From the NCBI GenBank assembly GCA_963555705.1, contig OY743184.1, forward strand, positions 28,288,639 through 28,352,638: a stretch of DNA of 64,000 nucleotides, read 5' to 3'. The notes beneath the pieces were generated by a model. The model did not search any database and was not told where the DNA came from. It saw only the letters and a list, made by a program, of their open reading frames with translations. Both the position numbers and the translations under genes were made by a program. Numbering within the stretch: position 1 is the stretch's first letter; each line of letters opens with the position of its first letter. Shown here in pieces: positions 11,350-21,241 of this stretch. This DNA is from Ligustrum vulgare (taxonomy: Eukaryota > Streptophyta > Magnoliopsida > Lamiales > Oleaceae).

Positions 11350-11456
11350 CTTGTTGTAAGACACTTAGGATAGATGCTCCTTATTGTAAGTCACTTAAAG
11401 ATAAGCGCTCCTTGTTGTAAGTCACTTAATGATTTGATACTCCTTGTTGTAAGTTA
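11350..11456 (+). repeat. Short degenerate tandem repeat (GCTCCTTGTTGTAAG)
   Basis: Four near-identical units of the type GATAAGTGCTCCTTGTTGTAAG.CACTTA, each about 30 bp long, follow each other. The unit drifts toward the end. It lies inside the copia-type LTR, before the nested hAT element. Confidence 0.7.
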
Positions 11457-11543
11457 CCATTATAGTGTGAGTGACCTTACTCGTGACGGAGAGTTTGGTA
11501 ATAGAGGACGTAGATCATATTGATTGATTGAACCTCTTGAAAT

Positions 11544-12281
11544 TAGAGGCGTCAAAATTGACGGGACGACCAGACCCGTGAAAACCGGCCTGGATCGACC
11601 TAGGACCATGGGCCGACCCGTAACCCATGCGGGAGGTTCACGGGTCAAGAAGGTGTGAACTGCGGGTTTCGCGGGCCAAACCTTCGCGGACCGCGGTTAA
11701 CCCGCTAGCCCTTGAAATTAAAAAAAAAAAAAACTATTTTTATTAAATATCATAATATTGAAAATCTCCATTCTTCTACAAACTCTAATACTAGTACAAT
11801 TTCTAAAGCTAAATCTTATTTTTCTCCCTAATAGCTAAGAAACGTAATGTTCTTTGATAGTAGTAATTAGAAATGCATTCAGCATTTAGTTGTTATTTGT
11901 TTATATTTTGTTTAAATTTTTAAATTTAGAAGTAATTCATGTAACATAAAATTTATATTTATATTCTATATAAATATTTTATGGTATAAATATGAATTTA
12001 TCATTCTGTTTATCTCATATTTATAAATTTAACAAAAAGTATATATATTATAAATATGAAAAAATTTATATTTTTATTCATATTGGCCAAATCGGAATGA
12101 ACCGCGACCCGCGACCCACATGGGCTCGACCCGGATGGGCCAAGGACGGGCCTGGGTTGTAGTTCGAAATTTGTGGGTCGACCCGGAACCCGCAGCGAAC
12201 GAGTTTTTTTTACGCGGACCGTTACCGGGCTCATATGTTGGCAGGCCGACCCGGCCCGGACCACCCGGATTGACACATCTA
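11544..12281. mobile_element. hAT-like non-autonomous DNA transposon with perfect 8-bp TSD
   Basis: A 738-bp element is flanked by the exact 8-bp direct repeat CTTGAAAT (11536-11543 and 12282-12289). The ends are imperfect inverted repeats: TAGAGGCGTCAAAATTGACG on the left and, read inward from the right, TAGATGTGTCAATCC. The subterminal ~150 bp at each end are strikingly GC-rich and full of CGACCCG/CGGGTC words, while the centre is AT-rich. An 8-bp duplication and TA(G)..(C)TA ends are characteristic of hAT elements. No transposase is encoded. Confidence 0.92.
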
Positions 12282-12654
12282 CTTGAAATAGCGTTTGCAT
12301 CCTCTTATTCCTTTTAGTTACTTACATTGCACTTACACTATTCTATCAATCTATACTGCGCAATACTATTTTTAAGTGCTATACTTGCTTTATCAATTAA
12401 GTTTACACCTTTATAGTACACTACACTGATAGTTAAGTTACTTACTACACTAAGTGTTTATACTTGTACTTATTGATTTTAAGTTTGAGATTATTCGTCA
12501 AAAAAGTTTTACAAACCAATTTACCCCCTCTTAGTTAGTTACTCTTGGGATAACAGGGCGAAATCGAAGCTTCAAAGGAGTCAAGAAGAAAATGTAGACC
12601 CGAAAGTTTTGCAAGTCCGAAGAAGGAATTCGAGACAGGGACAGTCAGTTGAAG

Positions 12655-12844
12655 GAGTCCAAATCTGCTGTCCAAAAACTGTGTTCCCTTACCTGTCCAC
12701 CTAAATGAAATTGCACACATCGCTACTTTTTAATAACATTATTTGTATAAATTTAAAATTTGCTTGTTAACATGTATATGTGTACAATTTTAATTGGGTG
12801 GACAGATAGGGAGATAGCATTCTGGGACAGTAGATCTAGACTCC
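12655..12844. mobile_element. MITE / foldback element with ~65-bp terminal inverted repeats
   Basis: The left arm (12655-12718) and right arm (12780-12844) are near-complements over their whole length. They begin GGAGTC[C/T]A and include shared CTGTCCACC and ATTGCACAC/ATTGTACAC blocks. The loop is 61 bp and AT-rich, and there is no coding capacity. I could not identify a clean target duplication, so the superfamily (Mutator-like or foldback) is open. Confidence 0.8.
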
Positions 12845-12879
12845 AGGTGAATACGAGAGAAGCAATCGGGTTTCAACCA

Positions 12880-13016
12880 CGACGCGAGATATATATATAT
12901 ATATACACACTGAAAGAATAGGGTTAATTAGAGAGCCCTAATTAGAATGTGTCTTCTCTGAAATCTATCCACTGAGCAATAGAGTCGAGACCCAATTAGA
13001 ACCTCAAGATGGACGG
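12880..13016 (+). promoter_or_regulatory. Possible host promoter and first-exon remnant
   Basis: An (AT)n TATA-like run (12889-12904) is followed by about 100 bp resembling a plant 5' untranslated region, then ATGGACG directly before a GTAAAG splice-donor-like sequence at 13010-13020. The arrangement looks like a tiny first exon and intron donor. No second exon was found downstream, so this may be a dead fragment or chance. It is the only stretch with any look of a host gene. Confidence 0.2.
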
Positions 13017-13020
13017 TAAA

Positions 13021-14278
13021 GTTCTTTATCTCATCTCTGTATTTGGATTATCTAATTGCGGAAATTGGACAATATTATAAAGTTTCGACCATGAGATATG
13101 AGCCTGCGAAGTAAAATTAATTCAACGTGTTTTAACCATTATTGCCTCTGAAACTTTTTTGAGATCAAATTTCCCAACAATGTCAAATCAAATTAAATCC
13201 ACTAAATACTTTGAAAAAAAAAAAAAATTAAATCCACTAAAAGTTTAAGTTAAAGAAATTTAATATGTTGATTCATTAAGACCTAGTTTTCAATGCACTC
13301 TTCGCACGAAGATTATTTTAATCTTTATTAAAAATTAACAATTAATTTTAATAAACGGATCACAACAAGTTGTGAATTAGTGATTCTATCTGAAACCATA
13401 TTAACCCCTTGTTTGATCTCAATATTTTTGGAAAAAGAGATTAGTAATTAGTATTGATATATTTTTATTATTATTTTTTTTGTTAAAAGGTACGAATAAG
13501 TTCTAGGTTTATATATAAAATTATTTTATTTGAAGAATGGAAATGAGTTTGGAAAAAAAAAAAAGAAAAGAATAGGCTAAAATTACAATCCTTGAATTTC
13601 TTAAATTTTATATGTGGAAATTCATTTCTTATCGTTCAAAGATCTTGTATTTCATAATAGGCTAAAAGTTCTGGCACTAATTGTTCTTTTTTGTATCAAA
13701 ATTGCAGCTTTGTCTGTCGAATATAATGTCTATTCTTCAACAATAAAAGATTCTCTTAAACAAAATCTTCTGGCACCGACATCATTAAATATAGAAGAAT
13801 ATGTCCTCCAAAGATAAGCACACATGAAGGAAAACTATGCAATAATATTATTCCCACAATGAGATTTTTCATCATAGCAGTAACAAGTACTATAATTTTA
13901 ATTCAAAATTAACCAAAATATATTAAAAAACATGATGGTTTCTCGTTAGATTCACTTGCTAAAATTGAATTACTGTATATCACATCTATACTCTACAAGT
14001 CTGCATTATTTCAATTCGATAGTTTTCATTATTATACCAGATAAAAAGAAAGAACATTCATTAAGAATTAATTGATCATATATATAGTAATAAGTTTTAT
14101 AGTATATATTGTATACAATGAATAACTTTCACACCAATAAAGAAACTAGAAAATTCGTGAATCTAAATAGGTTCTTCTCGTGAAGAATTTTTCCTTCCCT
14201 ATTAAGAAATCTCGATCCAAGAAAGTTATTATTCTTAATTTAATTAATCTTGACTTTAATAAACAAAGAAAAGGGACA
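13021..14278. other. AT-rich DNA without recognisable gene
   Basis: Only short stop-limited frames are present on either strand, none resembling a known family. Homopolymer A/T runs are common. I see no LTR ends, TIRs or target duplications. Confidence 0.5.
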
Positions 14279-14535
14279 TTTACACAAATACCCACTTAGT
14301 ATCATAATTAAAATTTACGTCATTTTAAAGAATAACTAAAAAAATACTTCATTTTTTTATGAAAAATATGTTTTTCATCACAAATATTATATTATGATGC
14401 TTTTAAAGTATCACAATATGATACTTTTAAGTTTTTGTTTTCATAACATGAAATTCTATCAATTTTTTATGATGTTTTGAGTGGAACTTTAGTATCCCAC
14501 ATTGATACTTTATAAAATTTTTAAAGAGAAAAAAA
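14279..14535 (+). repeat. Dispersed AT-rich repeat, copy 1 (GTATCA/TGATAC words)
   Basis: This 250-bp block contains many GTATCA and TGATAC words that form small palindromes (for example AAGTATCACAATATGATACTT). The same block, in inverted orientation and with colinear phrases such as 'GTATCATAATT.AAA' and 'TTCATTTT', occurs at 19540-19805. This marks a dispersed repeat family, possibly a non-autonomous element. No terminal repeats were resolved. Confidence 0.6.
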
Positions 14536-15034
14536 AAAAGTAAAAATCAATTAAAATCTTAATTTAAGTAAAATTTTAAAAATGGATAAAAATGTTCTAT
14601 ATAATAACGCAGTTAAACTCAAGAAACCCATATGTTTAGTCAATTTTATCAAGTATCGACCATTCGACCCTACAATTATCTAGAAATATTCTGATCTTAT
14701 TCGATTGTATTATACAATTTACATGATAACACGTAGCCCGTAGGGAGCCGCCTCTGTTGTCCATATATTAATTAATTAATTAATGGGCACTTGTTAACTG
14801 AGTGGCTCATGTGGACCCAATTCTTGACATTCGAACGCCAACCAAACTGTCAAATTTTGAAATTGTGATAGAGAGTGAGTGTGTCTTATGTATTTGTCCC
14901 TTCGAATGTACTACTTGCTATGCGACTTTGTAAATACTCTTATCTCACATTCGATGGCGCATTTAGTGATTACAATAATATTCACGTATCTAAAATTCGT
15001 TGAGTAATCGATACAAATAGACAGAAATTATCCT

Positions 15035-15493
15035 ATCCAATGGGTTGTAAATAGGGTATGAGTATAAATTTAAAAATTCGACATGGGTATGGATAGGATA
15101 TGAATATTGTAGAAAAATCCATATCCAACCCATATACCTATTAATTTTTTTTAAAAAAAAATTATTGTATTTAAATTTTAACAGTATATAAATTTGGACA
15201 AGTAGACTATTTGATATTTGCTTATTTTTGAACAATTGGAGTCTATTTATTTTTGGACAATGGATGTTATATTTTTATTTCATTATTAATGCAAAAAAAA
15301 AAATTAAAATTAAAATATGTAACGGGTTTTAAATGTGTATAAAAATATACTCGCACCCTACCCGCATCCTACACGCACACGACCTTTAACTCTTAAGTGA
15401 GTATATGGGTAGAGTATGTGTATTATAAATCTATAATATGTAGATTATGAGTTTTTCAAACTCGCCACATACCCTACCTATTGCCATCTCTAG
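15035..15493. mobile_element. Possible hAT-type MITE with GGGTATGG words
   Basis: The right end reads ..TACCTATTGCCATCTCTA, which inward is TAGAGATGGCAATAGGTA. This resembles the TAGRGRTGGCAA ends of plant hAT MITEs and the right end of the element at 25364-25717. GGTATGG/GGGTATG words recur on both strands (15050-15130 and 15300-15480). The left end and a target duplication were not found, so the left border is approximate. Confidence 0.4.
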
Positions 15494-15555
15494 TCACCTT
15501 CTGTCCCACTTAACAGATTCCACTAATTTAAGTTGAATTTTTATTTATTAAATTA

Positions 15556-15719
15556 TGTTGTAAATATTGTCTTATATTGATTAATGATAATTGTATCCTT
15601 GTAACCTTCAACATTATCAATTTGTATATTTCCATTTTCCCCTATATATATGGGGCTCTGGTTTATAATAAAGCACACTAGTTTATTGGTGCCTCTACTT
15701 TTCTCTCCAGTTTATAACA
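15556..15719 (+). repeat. Short copia-like 5' LTR
   Basis: The stretch begins TGTTGTAAATATTG and ends ..CAGTTTATAACA, directly followed by a primer-site-like sequence. TGTTRTAA/TTATAACA are complementary ends. It contains a TATA-like CCTATATATATGG (about 15641) and an AATAAAG. The ~164-bp length suits a small-LTR Ty1/copia element. No second copy of this LTR was noticed. Confidence 0.7.
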
Positions 15720-15733
15720 CGTTATCAGTACGA
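15720..15733 (+). other. Primer-site-like motif CGTTATCAGTACGA
   Basis: The motif CGTTATCAG[C/T]ACGA directly abuts ..TATAACA at the LTR end, the arrangement seen in a common lineage of plant copia elements. It therefore marks the start of an internal region at 15734. Confidence 0.65.
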
Positions 15734-16129
15734 TTCTCTCAAAAATATTAGCTAGAAGTTAAATTTTTTTTATGCATAATCATCTATCATGTGCATCAAA
15801 ATTAATTTGACGGCATATGATTTTTTTTAATATAAATTTTCGAATAATGATTTTTATCACAAAATCGGTGCACATTTGCAAAAAAAAAAAAAAAAAAAAA
15901 GAGGAATTTCAAAATTCAATTCTCTTGAATCCAACGAATTCAATTGAAGTTTCAAAGTCAACCTTTGAATTCAATTCAATTTCAATTTGTGCAAATATTG
16001 TCAGAATCTATATATGTCGAATTGATTATTTACATGCACATATTTAAGTGTTTAATTTATATAATATTGTTATTGTTGAATTTCTTTTTATCATTTAAAT
16101 TAATAGTTCATTACATTGTTGATCCTAAA

Positions 16130-18245
16130 GTAGCGCGCAACTATATAATTAATATTCCAGAAGAATATTAATATGACTATCATATATTTTTGTTGTTATT
16201 TTTGAAATAGCACAACATTATAATATTCCAGAAAGAATATTATTTTCTCCAGAATAGTATAAAATTATAATTGTCAATATTTTCAGAATAATATTGACCT
16301 ATTATTGAAGAAATAATAGGAAAATACAAAATGCTCATGAAGTAGCACAATAGTATATAAATATTTTAGAAGAATAATAATCATAAATTTGTCCATTACA
16401 AATTTATTGATGTTATTTTGTTGTTACTCCTGAAATAGTGCAACGGATAATTAATATTCCAGAAGAATATTAATCATATAGTTGTCTATTATAAATAATT
16501 TGTTGTTCCTCCTGAAGTAGTATAATATTATAATAAATAATATAGAATAATATTATTTGTTCACGAAGGACATAAATTATAATTATAATTTTCAATATTT
16601 CAAAAAAATATTGATTTATTATTTTTGAAGAATCAAAATAAGTTTGTTAGCGGAAGAAGACATATCTTGTTCCAGCACATTAATTTTCATTTTAAAAGGT
16701 ACTGAAAATTTGTCATTGTCTATTTTTGCCTATATCAATTATGTTTGTATATACCATTTATGACACACAAGATTAACCTAAAATCTTGTAATCAAAATCA
16801 GCAAAGATTGAATAACCATGTTCATAGTTTATTTGTAATATATCTCTTTGTTTATGTTAATCCAATATTCTTGTAATCTTTAGATTTTATCTTTGTCTTG
16901 TAACCCAAGTAATATCTTGTATATATAAGATTACTTACTCGTGAAAAGCAGTATACTACAATTTCAATATTTCAGAAGAATATTGACTTAATGCTCCTGA
17001 AGAAGCATAATTTAAAATATGTTTTAAACGAATATGATATTGGTGTTCTCAAAGAAACATAACCCAAGTTAGATAAATATTCCAGAAGAATATTTTATCA
17101 TCACTCGTGTAAAGCATAAATATTGTTAGTTCAAAAGGTAGAATGAATCATTAATGTCAATATTCCCGAAGAATATTATTTGCTCCTGGAGATGATAATT
17201 TGTCAATATTTAATTTGTCAATATTCCTAAAGAATATTGACTTATTATTCTTGAAGAATTACAATTTTAGAAATATAATTATTTCAGAAGAATAATTCAT
17301 TATTTTTGCTCATAACTAGCATAATAGATATTAATTATTGTTATAATTGAATGAACTTAGAATCAATATTCCAGAAGAATATTGCGTTATTACTATGTTT
17401 CAATATTCTAGAAAAATATTATTTTATTGCTCATGTGATAAATATTGTATTCTCGTTCTCAAAGAAATTCGAATTTATTAATAATTCAGAAGATTATTAT
17501 GATGTTAAGTAATATATTGTTGTGATGATTTTTGAAGGATTATAATTTTATCTCATATGAAATATTATAACGGAATATAATTTGTTCTCGAATATCCCAA
17601 TATTATGAGATATGTTATTAATTTGATATTCTGGAACAATATTTTGTTCCTCCTCAAAATAACAACTTTAATTTATGATAAATATTCAATTTATTATGTT
17701 ACTTGTTCAAGAATAACATATTTTCATTTTTCTGCTCAAAGTAAATGTTAGTATTCTATTAATTTCGAATTTCCATAGAAAAGTGGTATCGTTATTCGAT
17801 CTTATCATATCGTTTTGATTATATCAATTTACAATAAACATTTGTTTGAATATATGTTTTACATTTAATAATATAGTACAATATTCCAGAAGAATATTGT
17901 ATCACTATTCTAGAAAAAGAAACAATCTAAATCAATGTTCCGGAAGAATATTGATTTAAATCAATATTCCAGCAGAATATTGCACATTAGAAATATCTCA
18001 ATTAAATTATCTTATAAAATATTCTAGAAGAATATTTCGTTTTTGTTTTTGAAGAAGCAAAATCTCATTTCACATTGAATCAAGTTTAATATGTTTAATA
18101 TGTTGTTACCCCCGAAGAAGTATAACAATTATAAAATAATATTAACTGCTCTTGAAAGAGCATAATATTACAATTTCAATAATCCAGAAGAATATTGACA
18201 TATTGATTTTGAATGAGCAATAAAAACGTGCTTTTTGAAGTAGCA
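16130..18245 (+). repeat. Array of >20 short hairpins with AGAAG loops
   Basis: Over about 2.1 kb, short imperfect palindromes recur. The commonest is AATATTCCAGAAGAATATT (perfect 7-bp arms AATATTC/GAATATT around CAGAA). Clear copies lie near 16151, 16220, 16451, 17080, 17353, 17883 and 18015. Variants keep the (C)AGAAG or TGAAG loop but change the arms together: TGCTCCTGAAGAAGCA (about 16992), CCTATTATT-GAAGA-AATAATAGG (16298-16320), GAATTATTTCAGAAGAATAATTC-like (about 17278). The region lies between a copia-like LTR/primer site and a tail motif at 18640-18745 and has no long ORF. It looks like the non-coding internal region of a non-autonomous copia-like element. Confidence 0.85.
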
Positions 18246-18639
18246 TATGTTTCAAAAATATATCATTTGAGTTCATATTTATCCATGTTTATCCCTTAAG
18301 GAAAACATATAATTAATGTCATAAGGACATTGATTTTGTTTGACTACTTGAATGATATATGATTATATAATGTTTAATCATTGAATTATATTTTATATTG
18401 AACCAAAAGTTCAATTTGATTTTATTATTTGGCATGACCTGTTGGACCATCACTGGATCAATAATGATACGAAATTAAAAATGGATACTCAATGAAAACT
18501 AGAAGATTCTTTAATTTAATCATATATGATATTTGTTCTCTTTCATGAAATTTCTTGACTATCACTAGCTAAAATAGCGATTAAATTCCCTATATTTCTG
18601 AAAATAATTAGGGTATAAATGGGACTCCATCACCCTCCA

Positions 18640-18745
18640 CGTTGATCATCTTAGACGTACTCCTTTTCCTTTTTCAATGTTTAGTCTCATTGAATTTTCT
18701 TGGCGAGGTTTTAACGAGGCAACATTCATCTTAATACTTCAAGAA
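18640..18745 (+). other. Copia-like 3' tail motif (GAGGTTTTAACGAGGC)
   Basis: The phrase GCGAGGTTTTAACGAGGCAA with flanking pyrimidine-rich text (CTCCTTTTCCTTTTTC..) resembles the conserved stretch just upstream of the PPT/3' LTR in many plant Ty1/copia elements. Together with the LTR and primer site at 15556-15733 it brackets the hairpin array as one element. The 3' LTR itself is not present; different sequence starts at about 18750. Confidence 0.5.
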
Positions 18746-18767
18746 AAACCCCGTTTTTTTGAAATAG

Positions 18768-18945
18768 GGTGTTTCGATCGACCGAACCGGTCGATCGAAA
18801 TATTTTTGGTCGATCACATGGTCAATCAAATATTTTTGGTCGATCACATGGTCAATCCTCAGTCGAACCTGACTGAGGGTAGCTCCAAAATTCTCTGCAG
18901 AGTTTCGGTCGACCGGAATGACTTTTGGTCCACCGAAATTGGCTG
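18768..18945. repeat. Cassette of TCGATCGACC / GGTCGATC words
   Basis: Self-complementary CpG words cluster here: TCGATCGACCGA, CCGGTCGATCGA, TTTCGGTCGACCG and two direct copies of a 32-bp unit TTTTTGGTCGATCACATGGTCAATC (18812-18868). The surrounding DNA is AT-rich. Comparable cassettes lie in several LTRs of this window, so this is probably a U3-type fragment of an otherwise unrecognised LTR. Confidence 0.7.
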
Positions 18946-19045
18946 AGTCCAATTTCTTCTTATTTTTGGCTCCAACTTGATTTTTGGATTATTTTCTTGA
19001 CTTTAATTACTTGTATGAGCCTTGAATCTTCTCTCAAAATAGCCC

Positions 19046-19562
19046 TTAATTGCCTCGGCACTCCACAAAAATGTACTTCAATATCGTGTTAGCTCGAACT
19101 ATGAAGTTTTCTTTGGCGAGCCCCATATGATTCTCATCAAGAATAAATAGAGCTTTAAAGCTCTGGAAGAAATTGACAGTGAAAGCTTCCCAAGCCACTG
19201 ATGTCCAAAACAAGTTCATAACATAGGAGGCTTTACAAGATTTAAATGTGCCCATCTCTTCAATCAAATTCTTCTAGTCTTCACTTGTGAAAAGCCCTAT
19301 TAGAATGATGAGCAATGCAACTAGATTCTGACATATTGACATATTTAGTATATCTTTCATAGTTTGATTTGAATTGTGCTAAAAGTTTTTGAATAATCTC
19401 CATATTTTGTTGGCTTTTGAATGTCTGGTTTGAACTTTGAATTGAACACAGTGGACAAGCTGCTGCCCGATCGAGGATGATGACCCACCTTAGAATAGTG
19501 CTTGTAAATTGTTTGATTTTGTGCCTGAGACAAAGTATCCTAAAAGTTTTGTAAAGTATCAT
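19046..19562 (-). pseudogene. Weak hAT transposase-like fragment
   Basis: Two minus-strand frames of 73 and 93 residues are adjacent. The phrase 'SEDWKNLIEEMGTFKSCKAS..VMNLFWTSVAW' in one continuous frame recalls the DUF659-type region of plant hAT transposases (W..., then FW.SV). The rest does not align convincingly and the frame is broken. I would not assign it beyond a possible transposase relic. Confidence 0.3.
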
Positions 19563-19805
19563 GGTATGATACTAAAATTCAGCCCTAAGTATCATAAAAT
19601 TTTGATAAAGTATCATGTTATAATACCAAAAATTTGAAAGTATCATAAGTATCATATTTTGATACTTTTAAGTTATCACAACATGATACGTGTGATAAAA
19701 CAGTATTTTTCAAAATAAAAATTTTTGAAGATTTTTCAGTGATTCTTGAAAATGAAGTAAGTTTCAATTATGATACCAAAAGTTGAGTATTTTTACAAAC
19801 GTCCC
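19540..19805 (-). repeat. Dispersed AT-rich repeat, copy 2 (inverted)
   Basis: Reverse complement of the family seen at 14279-14535, with the same run of AGTATCAtnnTATGATACT palindromes and the same flanking phrases in the same order. This copy is richer in GTATCA words (about ten). Confidence 0.6.
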
Positions 19806-21241
19806 CAAGGAGAAAGAGTTGAAGAAACTCAAGACGTCAATGTATGTGGATTGTGGTTTGTAATCTAGTTTTGGGTCAACAAATAACTATTTTTGTTAGA
19901 TACATTTTGGCTAGGCTAGGCATAGTTGGTAGTATAAGGACCAGCGCGGTCTAGTGCCCACACTGGGCATATGCAAACTCGCTCCTGTATGCTTGATTAC
20001 TGGACTTGAAGTTTCAGTATAATCAACAATAGGACGCTATTGAAACCTTTAGTCTTAATCTGGTGAACTTGTTTATAAATAAGTTTATAAACATCATAAT
20101 TCCTATAATAAGTTTTTAACGGCGCACGTTTCCGAAATCAATTTTCAGTAGCATATTATACCTCGAAAACATCATATTCTTTATTTATAAGCAAAAGTTT
20201 TATGAAACATAGGCTTAGTTACGGGTCACTCCTTGAATTTGTCCACCGTACCATCAGTACCCTACACCAATAATGCAGTACCCAATATCTAAGTAACCCA
20301 ATTACAAAGCCATAAATCAGTTTTGCCCCACAATCCACTCTTCTGCCATGGGAGCCCTGAGCTGTGACTTGCGATTTCAATCTGCAAGAATGTAGAGGCG
20401 AGCGACCGATGACGGTGGTGAGACGGCATTTCGTATTTCCAACTGCCTCCGTTTCCACTTCACCGTCTAAGTCTTAGTCACAGTTCGTGCTTGGTTAATG
20501 TGTTCTCAGGACCTCAGTTAATTGCAATTTTTGTATAATTTCTTGATTTGTGTACGTGGACTTGTTGGCTGCCGACTGTAATTTACTTATTTAGGCATTT
20601 AGGATTTTAGGAACTTGTTTAATTAACAACTTTTAAAATGCACATGTAATGTCTTTCTTGCTCATTTGAAAGGAATTGAAATTTAAATGTGCAATTTGCA
20701 AAAGAGTCCCTTAGTTTCGGTATTTTAGTACGATTGAATTGTGTTTAATCGACTGTGGACCTGTGGTGATGCTGATTGGCTAGAAATAAAGTTAAAGTTG
20801 TTCGATATGTAGTACAAGTAATTACTAAAATAAGTGTCGTGTTGTTGTTTTTCATTTGTTTCAAATTTGTGTTTCAATTTTCTTTAAGATTTTTTGCACT
20901 TTCTCAAACAAATTTGTTGTGTTGTTTTTAATTACTGTTGTGCTGTTTCTATTCTCATGTATCAGTTAATTTCAATATGAGTTCCATTTTGTACTTATAG
21001 GTTTTCCAAATATTTTTCAGCGGAGTGTTTTGAAGTTACTAGCCTTGAGATTATTTTTCAGCAAGTCCAGCTACATGAATTGGTTAAGCTCTAAACCCTT
21101 AAGGTATTTCACCTTCTAACTTATTTTCCCTTCAAGACCATTGTTTGTTAACTTGATTTTAACTTGGTGATTGGTGAATTGTGATGCTTTTAGCATTTTG
21201 AAATATTTCTTGATCATTACTTTTGTGTATAATAGTGAGCA
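19806..21241. other. No gene recognised; upstream flank of the hAT pseudogene
   Basis: No frame resembles a known protein. Some of this may be the 5' region (promoter and untranslated exon) of the hAT transposase that starts at 21242, but I could not find the left terminal inverted repeat or the 8-bp duplication. An 80-codon minus-strand frame at 20219-20458 has no family features. Confidence 0.4.

Larger units (their letters stand above)
10031..12555 (+). repeat. Copia-type (SIRE/Maximus-like) solo LTR, with nested hAT element
   Basis: The sequence starts TGTTATTTTGATCATAACAA at 10031. It ends with a CCAATTTACCCCCTCTTAG phrase and then TCTTGGGATAACA at 12555. The ACC(C)CCTCTT phrase near the end is typical of SIRE/Maximus copia LTRs in plants. 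TGTTAT/ATAACA are complementary ends. No primer site or coding region follows, and I could not find a matching 5-bp target duplication, so the exact edges are uncertain. It holds repeated TCAACCGAAA-type words (10500-10625) and near-tandem 'ctccttgttgtaag' repeats at 11350-11455. A hAT-like element was inserted at 11544-12281. Confidence 0.6.

Noticed and set aside
15817..16171. Two overlapping ORFs of about 75 codons
   Set aside because: Low-complexity AT-rich frames running over a poly-A tract inside the copia-like leader; no domain, no codon bias.
16130..18245. CRISPR-like array
   Set aside because: Units are hairpins of variable sequence and irregular spacing without constant repeats or unique spacers of fixed length, and the context is plant retroelement DNA.
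20307..20320. CAAAGCC as the left TIR of the hAT element
   Set aside because: Only the first seven bases match the right end, and the 8 bp beside it do not match the 8 bp beside 24103.
20219..20458. 79-codon minus-strand ORF
   Set aside because: No recognisable domain and no conservation evidence. It lies in the probable upstream flank of the hAT pseudogene.
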